This document shows positions 7,385-16,116 of a stretch of 23,491 bases of DNA, one piece after another (within the stretch, counting starts at the first letter, position 1; every line of letters starts with the position of its first letter). The notes under the pieces are model-generated. The model worked only from the letters and a program-made list of their open reading frames with translations, had not been told where the DNA came from and made no database searches. Source of the stretch: JBNRMR01 sp050309705 (GTDB lineage: Bacteria > Bacillota > Clostridia > Christensenellales > UBA1750); the NCBI GenBank assembly GCA_050309705.1, contig JBNRMR010000079.1:1-23491 (forward strand), written 5' to 3'. Position numbers and translations under genes: made by a program.

Positions 7385-10300
7385 ATGAGGAGAACTTTTG
7401 CATTAGTACTGGCGATCGTCTTGATTTTTGCGATGATGCCCGCGCTTGCCCTGGCGGAGGAGGGAGATGCGCCGCTGCCATGGCCCGAAGCAGAAGGCGA
7501 CGTTATCACGCTGGTGGAAGGCAAAACGTACGGAACCTTTCCCGGAACGATTATAATCAGCGAAGGTGTAACGATCGAGGGAAATGGCGCTAATGTATTG
7601 AGCAATATCTCTATACAGACGGATCAGCTTGTAACCATCAGGAACATCAATGTCCAGCCGAACCTTATATCTGAAAGCGAAGGCAAAACCTACAGCGGTA
7701 AACATGGGATTATCCTTAGAGGCGTTGGCGATAATACTAACGGCTTTACTTTTAACGTCATTATAGAAGACTGCGTTTTCGGAAACCCGGAGGATGTGAT
7801 CCCCGCATACCGCTCAATATCCTTAAATGAGCCGGTAGGCGGTGTAGCGGTACCGCAAATAAACAGCTCTCTTGTGGTAAGGAACTGCACCTTCAATGAG
7901 GCGGCGTACAACATCAATCTCCTGGAAGCAGATAATATCACGATAGACAACAACACGTTCAATTCTAAAAGATCGGCTGTGCAGTACACGGTCAATTCTA
8001 TTAACAAGAATAATATCAATATCACAAACAACACATTTGATGGAACGGGGATAGGCCTTATGGCTGCCATTGCAAGCGGCACTTTTGACGGCCCCAACGG
8101 CAATATCGGCAATATTGAAGGCAACACTTTCAACGGCACAAGGGTTGTGGTTGGCGTCAGTGATAAAGATGTCGAAACGCTGACGATACCCGCCAGCAGC
8201 GGGCTTTCTGTAAGCAAGATTCATTTCAGCGCATACTCGGCGAATGAGCTCTTTAAGCCTGCCGCCACAGGGCCGTGGAGCCCCGCTCTGGGAGGGCGCC
8301 TCGTGATCAGCGGCTATTCTGGAATTTCCGACGCAGCCGAGCTTGCCAACGCCATAGTGAACGCGAACAGCGGCGATACGCTTACGCTTACGAGCAATAT
8401 CGATATCACTGACGTCGTGGCGATGAAGATCGACAAGGCCATAACAATCGACATGAACGGCTTTGATATCACTGGCGATCCTGTCGCCCCCAGCGACAGC
8501 GGTCTACCTGCCCATGCTTTCAGGGTTGTTGGTGCGGGCAGCAGCTTGAAGCTTACATCGTCCACATCAGGCGGGCTAGACCTCGGAGCCGGAATTATTG
8601 CCATCAGGGCTGAAGCCGGCGCCAAAGTGGAGGTTGGAGCCAATGTTTCAATCAAAGCGGGCTTGCCTGTGTTTATAAAGGAAGAAGGCTCAACGCTTGA
8701 TTTATACGGCAAGCTGGAAGTGGCAACAGGCAGTGCTTACTCTGCCATACAGGGCAACGGCAACCCGGGTAACGGCGGCACGATCATCAATATACATGAT
8801 GGCGCGGAAGTTATCAGCATTAACTCTGGTGGACTGTATATGCCCCAGGACGGCGTCGTCAATGTGAGCGGCGGCACAATCACGGGCTATAACTCCGGCA
8901 TTGCTCTTAAGTCCGGCACTTTGAACATATCCGGCGGCACGATTTTGGCAACCGGGCCAGACCAAACGCCGACTCTCGGCAATAACAATGGCATAAATCC
9001 CTCCGGCGCGGCGATACAGATGGAAAGCAACTCGGGCTATACCAGCGGTATGAAAATAAACATCACCGGCGGGACCATCATCAGCGAAAACGGATATGCC
9101 CTTTATGAATACATCGGCAACGGCGCCGCAACAGCAGTTAGCGAGATGGAAATCAGCGGCGGCTATATCAGCGGCGGCAACAGTGCGTTGCTCATATCAG
9201 ACTCGCTAGAGCAAGCGAGAATAATCTCCATCACCGGGGGCCATTTCTCCTCCGATCCTTCGGGCTATGTGGCTGATGGCTACAAAGCCACACCCGGAAA
9301 CTGGACAATAGGCGAAAAGTTCTATGGGTTCAGCGTTGTTGGCGATGACGTTGTCAACGAAATTGATTCCGTGTCTGCGGAGGCATACAGCGGTGCGGTC
9401 AAGGATGATAACGCAGAGCTGACTGTTGACATTGACGGCGAGAGCATTGTTGTGTCCGGCAGCGTTCCGGCGACAGTCGACAAGATTGTCGTCACATACG
9501 TTCGCACCGACGGAGCCACCGACACAGTGAAAATCTTGAAGCAAGAAGGCGCTTTTGAGCAGCCCGGCAGCATCACCGTGGGCGAAACCACATACAGCTT
9601 TAGCATCAGCGGCCTGAGCATTATGCCTGCCGGCGTGGTCGTCATACCAGCGAAGCCAAATGTCAGCGGCGTTGACTCTGTGCCCGAAGACCTCCGCGAA
9701 GCTGTGGAGGAAACTGCGCAGGGAGTTACGGCTGACGGCCTGGCGGACGCAATAGATCAGTTGATCACAGAAGGCGGAGTTAAAGACGAAAACGGCGTCG
9801 TCATCAACGCAAATTCCCAAGCGGTGATTGATGCCGGTCTGACTGTTGGTGATGGCCAGGAAATCGTCATCGTCGCCCAGCCTTATATGGAAATCGAAGT
9901 ATTGGGGGTCACCACCAATGACAGCGGCAAGATAACCTCTTTAAGGCTTGATATTGAGCCTATGTACGATGTGATCGCTGTGGTCGTCGATCAGGGCGCA
10001 CCTGTTACGAACATTGATACGGGCTATGGAGGAAACGCCGCCGTCGTGGCCTCGGCACAGTCCATGCAGCTTGAGGGCGCCCCGATAGTCGTGTCCGTTC
10101 CGCTGCCGGATTTCCTTATGATAGATGAAGATAATTTCTTCGTTGAACATGTTCACGGCGAGGATACCTATTTCTACAAAGTCACGGTGACAGGAACTGA
10201 TCCCAGGATTGCCACCTTCACCGTTCCCAACGGCTTCAGCGTGTTCACCTTCCTGTCGGACACCCGCAGCGCGACTATCGATTTTGGAAATGACGATGAA

Positions 10301-11173
10301 AGGGAATATGACATCACCAATGTTGGGGATGCTTTCCCCGTGCCGTGGAGGAGAGGATTTACCTTTAGCGGCTGGACATTCGAAGACATTGCCGGCAGCT
10401 ACACCGCAATGACCGATGAGTTGCTGACGGAGCTTAACGGCCAAACCGTTACCGCAACCGCAAGCTGGACTCCCTTTGGCGGCGGAGGCCCCACTCCCAC
10501 TCCAAGCCCCAGCCCCACAATGAAGCCCACAACCACAACAGCGACTGATTTCTACATGATAGATGTGGATCCGCCGGTAATAACCAGCATCACGGCAACG
10601 CCTTACGGCACAAATGCGGCGATTCTGGAAGTGACGGCAGCCGATGCAACTCAGCCGATTTTCTACCAGTGGCAGGTGGCAGGTTCGTGGATTGATATTC
10701 CGGGCGCAACGACAGCTCGCTTCAATTACACTAACCTTTTGCCCAACACCAGTTACACTGTGCGCGTGAAGGTGACCGATTCTTTTGGCAACAGCGCAAT
10801 ATCTCAGGAAGTCACATTCAGGACAGGCGCGCAGGCCGTCACCGGGCTGCCGGACAGCTACACACTGCATAAGGGACAGAGCGTAAGCTGGACTTCCGCT
10901 GCAGGAGCGACATGGAACTACGACGATGCTTACCTTTCCATGGCGCAGGATGGCGATAAGGTAACGTTCACAGCCAAAAAGGCAGGCGAAACCATCGTCG
11001 TATACACTGTGGGCGGCACTCAGCATGCGGTATTCATCGCCATCTACGGCACCGCCACCATACCACAGACAGGCTACAGCATAAATCCGCTTTCCTATGT
11101 GCTGGCGGGACTGTCGGCTCTGGGTGGAATGGGCGCTGTGATGGGCAGGAAAAAGCGTTCCAGGAATGCATAG
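7385..11173 (+). CDS. Large secreted beta-helix surface protein with sortase signal
   Basis: A 1262-residue wall-anchored protein. ATG 7385 follows AAAGGAGAGG. Residues 1-25 are a signal peptide (basic MRRTF, hydrophobic core, ALALA cut site). Residues ~30-650 are rich in short Asn/Gly/Ile/Thr turns (ITNNTF, NISGGTI, ISGGYIS), the pattern of a right-handed parallel beta-helix as in pectate-lyase-like adhesins. Residues ~655-960 are mixed beta regions. Residues ~963-1033 contain a Listeria-Bacteroides/InlB-like repeat (GDAFPVPWRRGFTFSGWTF). A Thr/Pro linker (~1034-1055) and a fibronectin-III-like domain (~1062-1148) follow. The C-terminus has IPQTG (1226-1230), a hydrophobic helix and the tail RKKRSRNA, a complete sortase sorting signal with Ile in place of Leu. 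No catalytic site is evident. The likely role is adhesion or glycan binding. It is transcribed alone, with its own promoter and terminator. Confidence 0.88.
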   Translation: MRRTFALVLAIVLIFAMMPALALAEEGDAPLPWPEAEGDVITLVEGKTYGTFPGTIIISEGVTIEGNGANVLSNISIQTDQLVTIRNINVQPNLISESEGKTYSGKHGIILRGVGDNTNGFTFNVIIEDCVFGNPEDVIPAYRSISLNEPVGGVAVPQINSSLVVRNCTFNEAAYNINLLEADNITIDNNTFNSKRSAVQYTVNSINKNNINITNNTFDGTGIGLMAAIASGTFDGPNGNIGNIEGNTFNGTRVVVGVSDKDVETLTIPASSGLSVSKIHFSAYSANELFKPAATGPWSPALGGRLVISGYSGISDAAELANAIVNANSGDTLTLTSNIDITDVVAMKIDKAITIDMNGFDITGDPVAPSDSGLPAHAFRVVGAGSSLKLTSSTSGGLDLGAGIIAIRAEAGAKVEVGANVSIKAGLPVFIKEEGSTLDLYGKLEVATGSAYSAIQGNGNPGNGGTIINIHDGAEVISINSGGLYMPQDGVVNVSGGTITGYNSGIALKSGTLNISGGTILATGPDQTPTLGNNNGINPSGAAIQMESNSGYTSGMKINITGGTIISENGYALYEYIGNGAATAVSEMEISGGYISGGNSALLISDSLEQARIISITGGHFSSDPSGYVADGYKATPGNWTIGEKFYGFSVVGDDVVNEIDSVSAEAYSGAVKDDNAELTVDIDGESIVVSGSVPATVDKIVVTYVRTDGATDTVKILKQEGAFEQPGSITVGETTYSFSISGLSIMPAGVVVIPAKPNVSGVDSVPEDLREAVEETAQGVTADGLADAIDQLITEGGVKDENGVVINANSQAVIDAGLTVGDGQEIVIVAQPYMEIEVLGVTTNDSGKITSLRLDIEPMYDVIAVVVDQGAPVTNIDTGYGGNAAVVASAQSMQLEGAPIVVSVPLPDFLMIDEDNFFVEHVHGEDTYFYKVTVTGTDPRIATFTVPNGFSVFTFLSDTRSATIDFGNDDEREYDITNVGDAFPVPWRRGFTFSGWTFEDIAGSYTAMTDELLTELNGQTVTATASWTPFGGGGPTPTPSPSPTMKPTTTTATDFYMIDVDPPVITSITATPYGTNAAILEVTAADATQPIFYQWQVAGSWIDIPGATTARFNYTNLLPNTSYTVRVKVTDSFGNSAISQEVTFRTGAQAVTGLPDSYTLHKGQSVSWTSAAGATWNYDDAYLSMAQDGDKVTFTAKKAGETIVVYTVGGTQHAVFIAIYGTATIPQTGYSINPLSYVLAGLSALGGMGAVMGRKKRSRNA

Positions 11174-11198
11174 CAGAATATAGAAACGCACAAAAATG

Positions 11199-11237
11199 GA
11201 GCGTGGCGCAATACAAGCGCCGCGCTCTTGCTTTTTT
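11199..11237 (+). terminator. Intrinsic terminator of the surface protein gene
   Basis: GAGCGTGGCGC (11199-11209) pairs with GCGCCGCGCTC (11217-11227) over 11 base pairs with one G-T wobble and a 7-base loop. It is followed by TTGCTTTTTT. It sits 26 bases after the stop codon. Confidence 0.9.
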
Positions 11238-11281
11238 AAGCGCCTTTAAGCTTCTTAATCACACTAAAAAGCACGGCGCGC

Positions 11282-11317
11282 AAATAAAAAGTCCCCGACT
11301 TGACTGCATCGGGGACT
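11282..11317 (-). terminator. Intrinsic terminator of the DUF1508 operon
   Basis: AGTCCCCGA (11290-11298) pairs with TCGGGGACT (11309-11317). On the minus strand the stem is followed by TTTTTATTT, just after the stop of the small helical protein. On the plus strand a looser T-rich run follows, so it may also back up the plus-strand terminator. Confidence 0.85.
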
Positions 11318-11343
11318 GTGCCGTTTTATTTAAATGGGTAAAA

Positions 11344-11568
11344 TTACTTGCCAAATAGATTCTTGGCTTTGTTAAGCGCACCGGATATTCCGCCCGCAGC
11401 AATCTGCGTTTTTACTCCGCTGACGAGGGCATCCAATTGGTCGTCGGGCAGGGGAATGCCCAGCAAATCCTTGATGGTGCCGGTGGGATCCTTCTTAAAC
11501 TTTTCCATAAGATTGCTGTCGTTTTTCACAGCGTTTACGATCTCTTCAATCTTTTTCTTTATATCCAT
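11344..11568 (-). CDS. Small helical protein, Nif11-like in pattern
   Basis: A 74-residue protein starting MDIKKKIEEIVNAVKNDSNL. It continues with MEKFKKDP, a short turn, LLGIPLPDDQLDALVSGVK and a Gly/Ala-rich tail ending NLFGK. The pattern helix-FKKDP-helix-LGIxLPDDQ is shared by many small proteins of gut Clostridia and resembles the leader part of Nif11/NHLP peptides. There is no Gly-Gly cleavage site followed by a Cys/Ser/Thr-rich core, and no modification enzyme nearby, so a natural-product precursor role is not supported. The function is unknown. It follows the DUF1508 gene by 5 bases and must be co-transcribed with it. Confidence 0.8.
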   Translation of the reverse strand: MDIKKKIEEIVNAVKNDSNLMEKFKKDPTGTIKDLLGIPLPDDQLDALVSGVKTQIAAGGISGALNKAKNLFGK

Positions 11569-11573
11569 TAGTT

Positions 11574-11948
11574 TTATGCCTCCGCTCTTTCTGTTTCGGC
11601 ATCCGGCGCATTCTTTTTTACGCTCTCAATGCCGTTTTGCGCGCTGCTCTTTGCCTTGTAACCCTCAGAAACAGCGATAATCTCGCCGTTTCGTGCCTTC
11701 AAGCGGAAGCGTGTTTCCCCGGCTCTGTCCAAATACAACTCGAACTTCGGGTTCTTCTGCTGCTCAAAGCCTTCAACGGTCTGGTCCTCAACGTTGGCAA
11801 TAGGGGCGTTTTTTCGCACGCTTTCAATGCCTTTTTGGCAGGCTGCCTCGGAGCTGTATACTTCGGAGGTGGCGATGACTTCACCATTGGATGCCTTCAA
11901 GTCAAACTTGATACCTGTTTTTGTTTCTTTAATTACAAATTTCCCCAT
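11574..11948 (-). CDS. DUF1508 (YegP-like) tandem-repeat protein
   Basis: The ATG at 11948 is preceded by GGAAGGTG and gives a 124-residue protein. It consists of two copies of the same ~55-residue unit: MGKFVIKETKTGIKFDLKA..GEVIATSEVY..AACQKGIESVRKNAP and KFELYLDRAGETRFRLKA..GEIIAVSEGY..SSAQNGIESVKKNAP. This is the DUF1508/YegP fold, a small beta-beta-beta-alpha unit present twice. The biochemical function is not established. The C-terminal tail is acidic (DAETERAEA). It is the first gene of a two-gene operon with its own promoter and a shared terminator. Confidence 0.9.
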   Translation of the reverse strand: MGKFVIKETKTGIKFDLKASNGEVIATSEVYSSEAACQKGIESVRKNAPIANVEDQTVEGFEQQKNPKFELYLDRAGETRFRLKARNGEIIAVSEGYKAKSSAQNGIESVKKNAPDAETERAEA

Positions 11949-12006
11949 TGAACAGCACCTTCCATTTATATAATATTTTCTAAGCATAAAAACCATGCCT
12001 GTTTAC

Positions 12007-12035
12007 ATTATAACAACAATTGTTATTATTTTCAA
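12007..12035 (-). promoter_or_regulatory. Promoter of the DUF1508 operon with a palindrome in the spacer
   Basis: On the minus strand, TTGAAA (complement of 12030-12035) and TATAAT (complement of 12007-12012) are 17 bases apart, about 60 bases before the DUF1508 start. The spacer contains the perfect 10-bp palindrome AACAATTGTT, extended imperfectly on both sides, a plausible operator between the two promoter boxes. Confidence 0.65.
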
Positions 12036-12950
12036 GGCTTTATGTCGAGAATTGCATGTGGAAGATTGGCGAACTGAATTTAATGAAGAATTCGCGATGA
12101 AAACTAGATATAAGTCTATGCTTGAGGACGAGAAACATAATGCAAAGATGGTCTTTGCATCAGAGTACGTATAAAAGCTGCTTTTAAGGTTTTCAGACAA
12201 AAGTGGAAGCAAGAGAATGGATATTAGGAGCAGAATAAGCAGTAAGGGAATCGAAGTTCAAACAGACGAAGAGTCCGTGCGCTTAAATGGCAAATGGATG
12301 ATTTAGGACTTAGGGTGAGATTCAGTCCTGCCAATGAAAGGTGCATTTACCAAATGAACAGCGGCAGGAAGCCGAGGAGAAAAAGCTAGAAAGTCTATAT
12401 GAATGCTCCGAAGTATAATAAGGAGCTTTATGACAAGGAGCATGTCGATCCTGAGAATTTCAAACAGAAGGATGAGCAGTTCTGGCAGAAATTGGCTCAG
12501 GGCAAGGCTGGCGCATATGTTGGCTGGTGGTCGCATAATAACAGGCATGGGACAATTATTGTCTTGGCATTTTGAATGCTAGGTCTGATGAAAATCTGAT
12601 CGAAGTAAATAGAAATTATATTTAGAAGATGCAGCAAAAATTCTCGCTGTTCTTTAAAGACAAACCCAATAAACTCATTTCATTGCTTCAAGCGTTCCGT
12701 TTCTCAATCTACAAAATATGGATAACGAATTGCTATTTAAAGCACTGCTCAACGACCGGCCCATATAGCGGACTGTTTTCTTACAGACAGCCCCCTTAAG
12801 CGAGGTAACCTTCTTGCAACATTCAGAACGCTCCATGACCTGGGTGAGAACAACAGAGATTTTCCCCCGCAAAGGAGCTGCACACCTTTCCTCAGGCGAA
12901 AAAACGTTGCGGTTCTTAAAATTGCTGCATTATCTTTAAAGTCGATTGAT
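12036..12950. other. Degenerate intergenic region
   Basis: About 900 bases with no gene I can defend. Plus-strand translation shows short coding-like fragments separated by stops, for example EDEKHNAKMVFASEYV near 12125-12175 and EQRQEAEEKKLESLYEC near 12355-12405. This suggests one or more old genes decayed beyond recognition. No tRNA, known RNA or inserted element was seen. Confidence 0.5.
12399..12575 (+). other. Short ORF with coding-like composition, possible gene fragment
   Basis: An ATG-started 58-codon frame reads MNAPKYNKELYDKEHVDPEN, then FKQKDEQFWQKLAQ, and ends with a Trp-rich stretch GAYVGWWSHNNRHGTIIVLAF. The composition looks like real protein rather than random frame. There is no ribosome site, and the region is otherwise decayed. 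I do not recognise the family; it is most likely a remnant of a larger gene. Confidence 0.3.
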
Positions 12951-14600
12951 TTATGATTTTTCGACTTGTCTATGCAGCCTATACCGCCCGGTCACCGGGT
13001 CAATCACACTACTATCTATAAAGACACCGCCACTTTGCAAGGCGGCAAACTCATATAGCGCAATTTTTCGGCCGAGAAACCCTTCCGCATAGACCCTGAC
13101 TTGTTCCGCTTGTCTGTTCTGTACCCGCAAAAATGCCGGAATATTATTACCCCTCATGGCGCACAGCCAATCGCAGATCATATAATCCCGCAGATCCTCA
13201 GCGTCAATGCCAGGCAGTCCGCAAAGGCAGTCATACACCTGCTCAGCATAGATGCCAAGCGGCACTTTATACCCCGACGCAGCTTTGCCAAGCCGATGAT
13301 ACAGCTCAAAGGGAGAAATGCCGGTGGCTTGCAGTGCGTATTGCACCGTTTCAATAAACCGGTTACTGTTGTAGATCCGCTCCAGCGCGTGCTCCACTTG
13401 CTTTATTGTTACTAGATCATCGGCGGTAAGCCAGGGGCTACTAGTGATTTCGTACGGCGGCGTTTTTCTATAGCGAAGCCCCAAGTCTTCAGCCTGTTCC
13501 CGCAACCTACTTCCGTGGAGTAGCTTCAAGAAGCCAAGCTGTAGCTTGTGTGCACCAATGGAATAGGCTCGGTTGAAACTCTGCTGAAAGATCTCCAGCG
13601 TCTCCCAGGGCAGTCCTGCAATCAAATCAACATGGATGTGGATGTTACCGCCGTCTAAAAGGGCTTTTAAGTTGCTCTCTGCATCCTCAAGCGAGGTTTT
13701 TCTGGCCACGGCATCGAGGGTCGGTTGGTAGAAGCTCTGCAAGCCCGCCTCTAATTGAATCCGTCCGGAAGTGGCTGTGCGAAGCAGCGCCAGCGCTTTG
13801 CCATCGAATAAATCGGCGGCCACCTCGAAGTGAAAGCAGCAGGTTGTATCCAGACCGATGACATACTCAAACAGCGCATAGGCTCGTTCGGCGTTGCAAT
13901 TGAAGGTTCTATCCACCAGCTTAATGGTCTTTGCGCCCGATTGTGACAGCCGTAGCAATTGCTCCTTTGCCGCGTCCAGAGGGAAAAAACGCAGGCGACT
14001 GCCACCGGATAGGCAAAAGGCGCATTTAAATGGACACCCTCGGGACGTCTCCAGATAGGCGATGCGACCGTCAAGGGCATCCCAATAGGAGCGTGAATAT
14101 GGGTTGATGATCGTGCTTATGGGCTCCTCCGCTTGGGTGAAAATTGAGCTTCCGTTCTCATATCGCCAAAGGCCGGGAACTGCGTTAAGCGCAGAGGAAT
14201 CGCTTGCCGAAAGCGCATCAAGCAGCAGTGGGAAGCTGCGTTCCCCCTCGCCTTGGATCACAAAATCTGCCCCCTGTAATAGCCAGTATTCAGCGTTATA
14301 TGAAGCTTCCGGCCCGCCAAGCACTAGCTTTGTGTTCGGCAGGTGGAGTCCTATATTTCGTAGCAGGGCTTCCACCTTGCGGGCGTTCCAGATATAAACC
14401 GATATTCCCAACACATCCGGTTCAGTGGAGGTAACTTTGGTCAGAATATCACCGTCCGGCTGGTTGATGTTCGACTCGACCACCTTTACTTTATGCTCAA
14501 GCTGAGAAAACTGCGAAACCGCCTGGGCTAAGTACCAAACGGACAGCGATGAGTGCACATATTTTGCATTCACCGCAAGCAGGGTGATTTTTTTTTCCAT
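12951..14600 (-). CDS. B12-binding-domain radical SAM protein (DUF4080-like)
   Basis: A 549-residue enzyme. ATG 14600 is preceded by GGAGGAGCTC. Residues ~1-135 form a cobalamin-binding-type Rossmann domain (DVLGISVYIWNA, VLGGPEAS, FVIQGEGE). Residues ~180-400 form a radical SAM barrel with the Fe-S motif C189-PFK-C193-AF-C196 (SRGCPFKCAFC) and later LQLGFLKLLHGSRLREQA. The remainder is a C-terminal domain of the type found in the common Clostridial DUF4080 group. These proteins cleave S-adenosylmethionine, often with cobalamin, but the substrate of this group is not known. It stands alone, with a promoter upstream. No methyl acceptor or peptide substrate gene is adjacent. Confidence 0.9.
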   Translation of the reverse strand: MEKKITLLAVNAKYVHSSLSVWYLAQAVSQFSQLEHKVKVVESNINQPDGDILTKVTSTEPDVLGISVYIWNARKVEALLRNIGLHLPNTKLVLGGPEASYNAEYWLLQGADFVIQGEGERSFPLLLDALSASDSSALNAVPGLWRYENGSSIFTQAEEPISTIINPYSRSYWDALDGRIAYLETSRGCPFKCAFCLSGGSRLRFFPLDAAKEQLLRLSQSGAKTIKLVDRTFNCNAERAYALFEYVIGLDTTCCFHFEVAADLFDGKALALLRTATSGRIQLEAGLQSFYQPTLDAVARKTSLEDAESNLKALLDGGNIHIHVDLIAGLPWETLEIFQQSFNRAYSIGAHKLQLGFLKLLHGSRLREQAEDLGLRYRKTPPYEITSSPWLTADDLVTIKQVEHALERIYNSNRFIETVQYALQATGISPFELYHRLGKAASGYKVPLGIYAEQVYDCLCGLPGIDAEDLRDYMICDWLCAMRGNNIPAFLRVQNRQAEQVRVYAEGFLGRKIALYEFAALQSGGVFIDSSVIDPVTGRYRLHRQVEKS

Positions 14601-14731
14601 TTGAGCTCCTCCTTACCTCAGAAAGGGAATAAGCTATTCGTAGCTTAGCCGCCAGTTGCTCCCCCGCGCGGAACATGATCCTTTGTGAATCAAGTCTAAA
14701 CGCAGACAAGGCGTGGTAGTGTAGCTATTTT

Positions 14732-14760
14732 ATTATACATTACCTTGCCCGCCAAAACAA
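14732..14760 (-). promoter_or_regulatory. Possible promoter of the radical SAM gene
   Basis: On the minus strand a perfect TATAAT (complement of 14732-14737) lies 17 bases after TTGTTT (complement of 14755-14760). The -35 match is weak. It would give a ~125-base leader before the ATG at 14600. Confidence 0.45.
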
Positions 14761-15051
14761 TGAAAATGAGGCTAGCCATGCACTCTTACGCACACCCTGA
14801 CAACGGAATATCTATCCCCATGGCATCCAATCTAAGGATTTATGGCAAAGAACTGCTCCGGTGACTGGCGTAAACTCCTATGGAATGAAGCAGAAAACCT
14901 CATATTAATGTGGAGGAAGCCATGCGGCCTTTTGCAAGTGCAGCCGGCTATTGAACATATGAACACATGCAAAAAGGCAGGTTCATGAAAATGGGCGCCA
15001 GGGATGTCAAATAATGCTGGGCTTAAAAATCGGAAGTCGAAACTGACAAAG
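14761..15051. other. Intergenic, nothing recognised
   Basis: No open frame with coding character, no tRNA and no repeat is evident between the radical SAM promoter and the tRNA-Ser 3' half. Confidence 0.5.
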
Positions 15052-15081
15052 AAAAAATCCTGTGAATACTAAGACTCACAG
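15052..15081 (-). terminator. Terminator of the original tRNA-Ser transcript
   Basis: On the minus strand CTGTGA and TCACAG (complements of 15076-15081 and 15060-15065) form a 6-bp stem followed by a run of six T. It lies just beyond the CCA end of the tRNA 3' half, where a tRNA terminator is expected. Confidence 0.65.
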
Positions 15082-15093
15082 ACTTTTGGCTCC

Positions 15094-15153
15094 TGGCGGA
15101 GGGGAGAGGATTTGAACCCCCGGTGCATTTCTGCACAATTGATTTCGAGTCAA
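15094..15153 (-). pseudogene. 3' half of a split tRNA-Ser(CGA)
   Basis: Read on the minus strand, this begins inside the anticodon stem-loop (TTGACTCGAAATCAAT). It continues through a long serine-type variable arm (GTGCAGAAATGCAC), a T-arm with GGTTCAAATCC, the acceptor strand CCCCTCC, a discriminator G and an encoded CCA at 15094-15096. The 5' half is missing here and found at 19005-19047. Joining the halves at the shared 15-bp core gives an 88-base tRNA with a perfect 7-bp acceptor stem (GGAGGGG with CCCCTCC) and a perfect 5-bp anticodon stem (ATTGA with TCAAT). The gene was intact before insertion of the element and cannot make tRNA now. Confidence 0.9.
15139..15153. repeat. Attachment core, left end
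   Basis: TTGATTTCGAGTCAA, identical to 19005-19019. It spans the anticodon loop and inner anticodon stem of the split tRNA-Ser. It is followed on the element side by a 7-bp hairpin, AAAGTCC (15152-15158) with GGACTTT (15166-15172). Confidence 0.88.
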
Positions 15154-15218
15154 AGTCCTCGATTTGGACTTTAGGGAAAAACAGAGACCTGAGCGGACAA
15201 TAGCGGAAGCTGCGGAAG

Positions 15219-15355
15219 CCAGTAAGATCAAGGCTTTTCGAGCCATTTGCCTCTCAAAATCGTGAAAACCCTTGTGCCGCAAGCAGTTCGAATGTTTTTC
15301 GATTTTTAGCCGATTCCGGGGAGAATAAAGCACTTTGGGGAGAATTAGGGGAGAA
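15219..15355 (+). repeat. Left-end arm-type repeats of the element
   Basis: One copy of CCAGTnAnATCAAGGCTTTyCGAGC lies at 15219-15243. Three copies of GGGGAGAA lie at 15318-15325, 15337-15344 and 15348-15355. The same two repeat types, in the same orientation, recur near the right core at 18903-18983. Paired repeats around a crossover core are the usual form of arm sites for a tyrosine integrase; the binding role is inferred. Confidence 0.6.
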
Positions 15356-15430
15356 CGCCACAGGACAACTTGTTGATAACGCAGTGCAGAGACACCTACC
15401 GTCAACTGAAAATGGAAAGGTGGAATCTGC

Positions 15431-16033
15431 ATGATCGAGAAGTTTAAGGACTACGAGGAAATCAAAAAAGCTTATCCAAAAACGATGAGCAAGGATCAGT
15501 TTTACAAGGTGGCGCATATTAGCAAAGCGACTGCGCTCTTCCTTCTGCAAACCGGTCTTGTTCCCTGCAAAGATTCAAGAAAGAAAACCCGTCGCTATAC
15601 AATTAAAACCAAAGATGTCATCAGCTATATGCAGGAGCGGATTGTCAGTCCTGAAAAGTTCCGAGCTGCTGATGGCTGGTATCTGACCCGTTCAGGGTAC
15701 GGAAAATCCAAAGATACCGGCAAAGACAAACTTATGTCACTTACGCGTGAACACTGCGAATTGCTCCGGCAGTACTTTGAAAACGAGCTGACGGACTACA
15801 ATGATTTGATGACTACATATGAGTTTGCAATCTTTTCAGGCTACTGCCGGACAACCGTGATCAGATGGTGCAACCAGAAACAACTCAAGGCTTTTAGTAT
15901 ATCGGGCAGCTTACTCATCCCGAAGGTTTCTGCGGCCGAGTTTCTTGCCTCTCCAAAGGCGCATTGCATCAACACCAAGTCCTTCCGGCATAAGCTGTTC
16001 ATTGAGGACTTCTACTCAAAATATCAAATATAA
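15431..16033 (+). CDS. Double helix-turn-helix protein, probable excisionase/element regulator
   Basis: A 200-residue protein from ATG 15431, with AAAGGTGG upstream. It appears to contain two similar DNA-binding units. The first (residues ~15-75) reads SKDQFYKVAHISKATALFLLQTGLVP..RRYTIKTKDVISYM, and the second (~120-180) reads TTYEFAIFSGYCRTTVIRWCNQKQLKAF..LLIPKVSAAEFLA. Each follows the excisionase/MerR-like pattern of a short helix-turn-helix followed by a beta strand holding the helix-capping residues. It lies at the left end of the element, just inside the arm-type repeats, the expected place for a recombination directionality factor. It has its own strong terminator. A purely transcriptional role in controlling the element is an alternative. 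Confidence 0.7.
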   Translation: MIEKFKDYEEIKKAYPKTMSKDQFYKVAHISKATALFLLQTGLVPCKDSRKKTRRYTIKTKDVISYMQERIVSPEKFRAADGWYLTRSGYGKSKDTGKDKLMSLTREHCELLRQYFENELTDYNDLMTTYEFAIFSGYCRTTVIRWCNQKQLKAFSISGSLLIPKVSAAEFLASPKAHCINTKSFRHKLFIEDFYSKYQI

Positions 16034-16050
16034 GTTCATAACAGAAAACC

Positions 16051-16097
16051 GCCCCATCATTGCACTGCGCATAGCAGAACAATGATGGGGCTTTTTT
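16051..16097 (+). terminator. Strong intrinsic terminator after the double-HTH gene
   Basis: GCCCCATCATTG (16051-16062) pairs perfectly with CAATGATGGGGC (16080-16091), followed by a run of six T (16092-16097). Confidence 0.92.
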
Positions 16098-16116
16098 ATT
16101 TTGCTCAGATTGGAGG

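Noticed and set aside
9941..11191. Long minus-strand open frame (416 codons) opposite the surface protein
   Set aside because: The translation is rich in Cys, His and Arg with no domain character, and the plus frame has signal peptide, repeats and a sorting signal. It is a shadow of the plus-strand codon use.
11344..11568. RiPP precursor peptide of the Nif11 type
   Set aside because: No Gly-Gly cleavage site with a modifiable core, and no cyclase, radical SAM maturase or exporter adjacent. The radical SAM gene at 12951 is in a separate unit.
12675..12872. Minus-strand 65-codon frame in the degenerate region
   Set aside because: No ribosome site, no family resemblance and unusual composition; it lies in a stretch full of broken frames.
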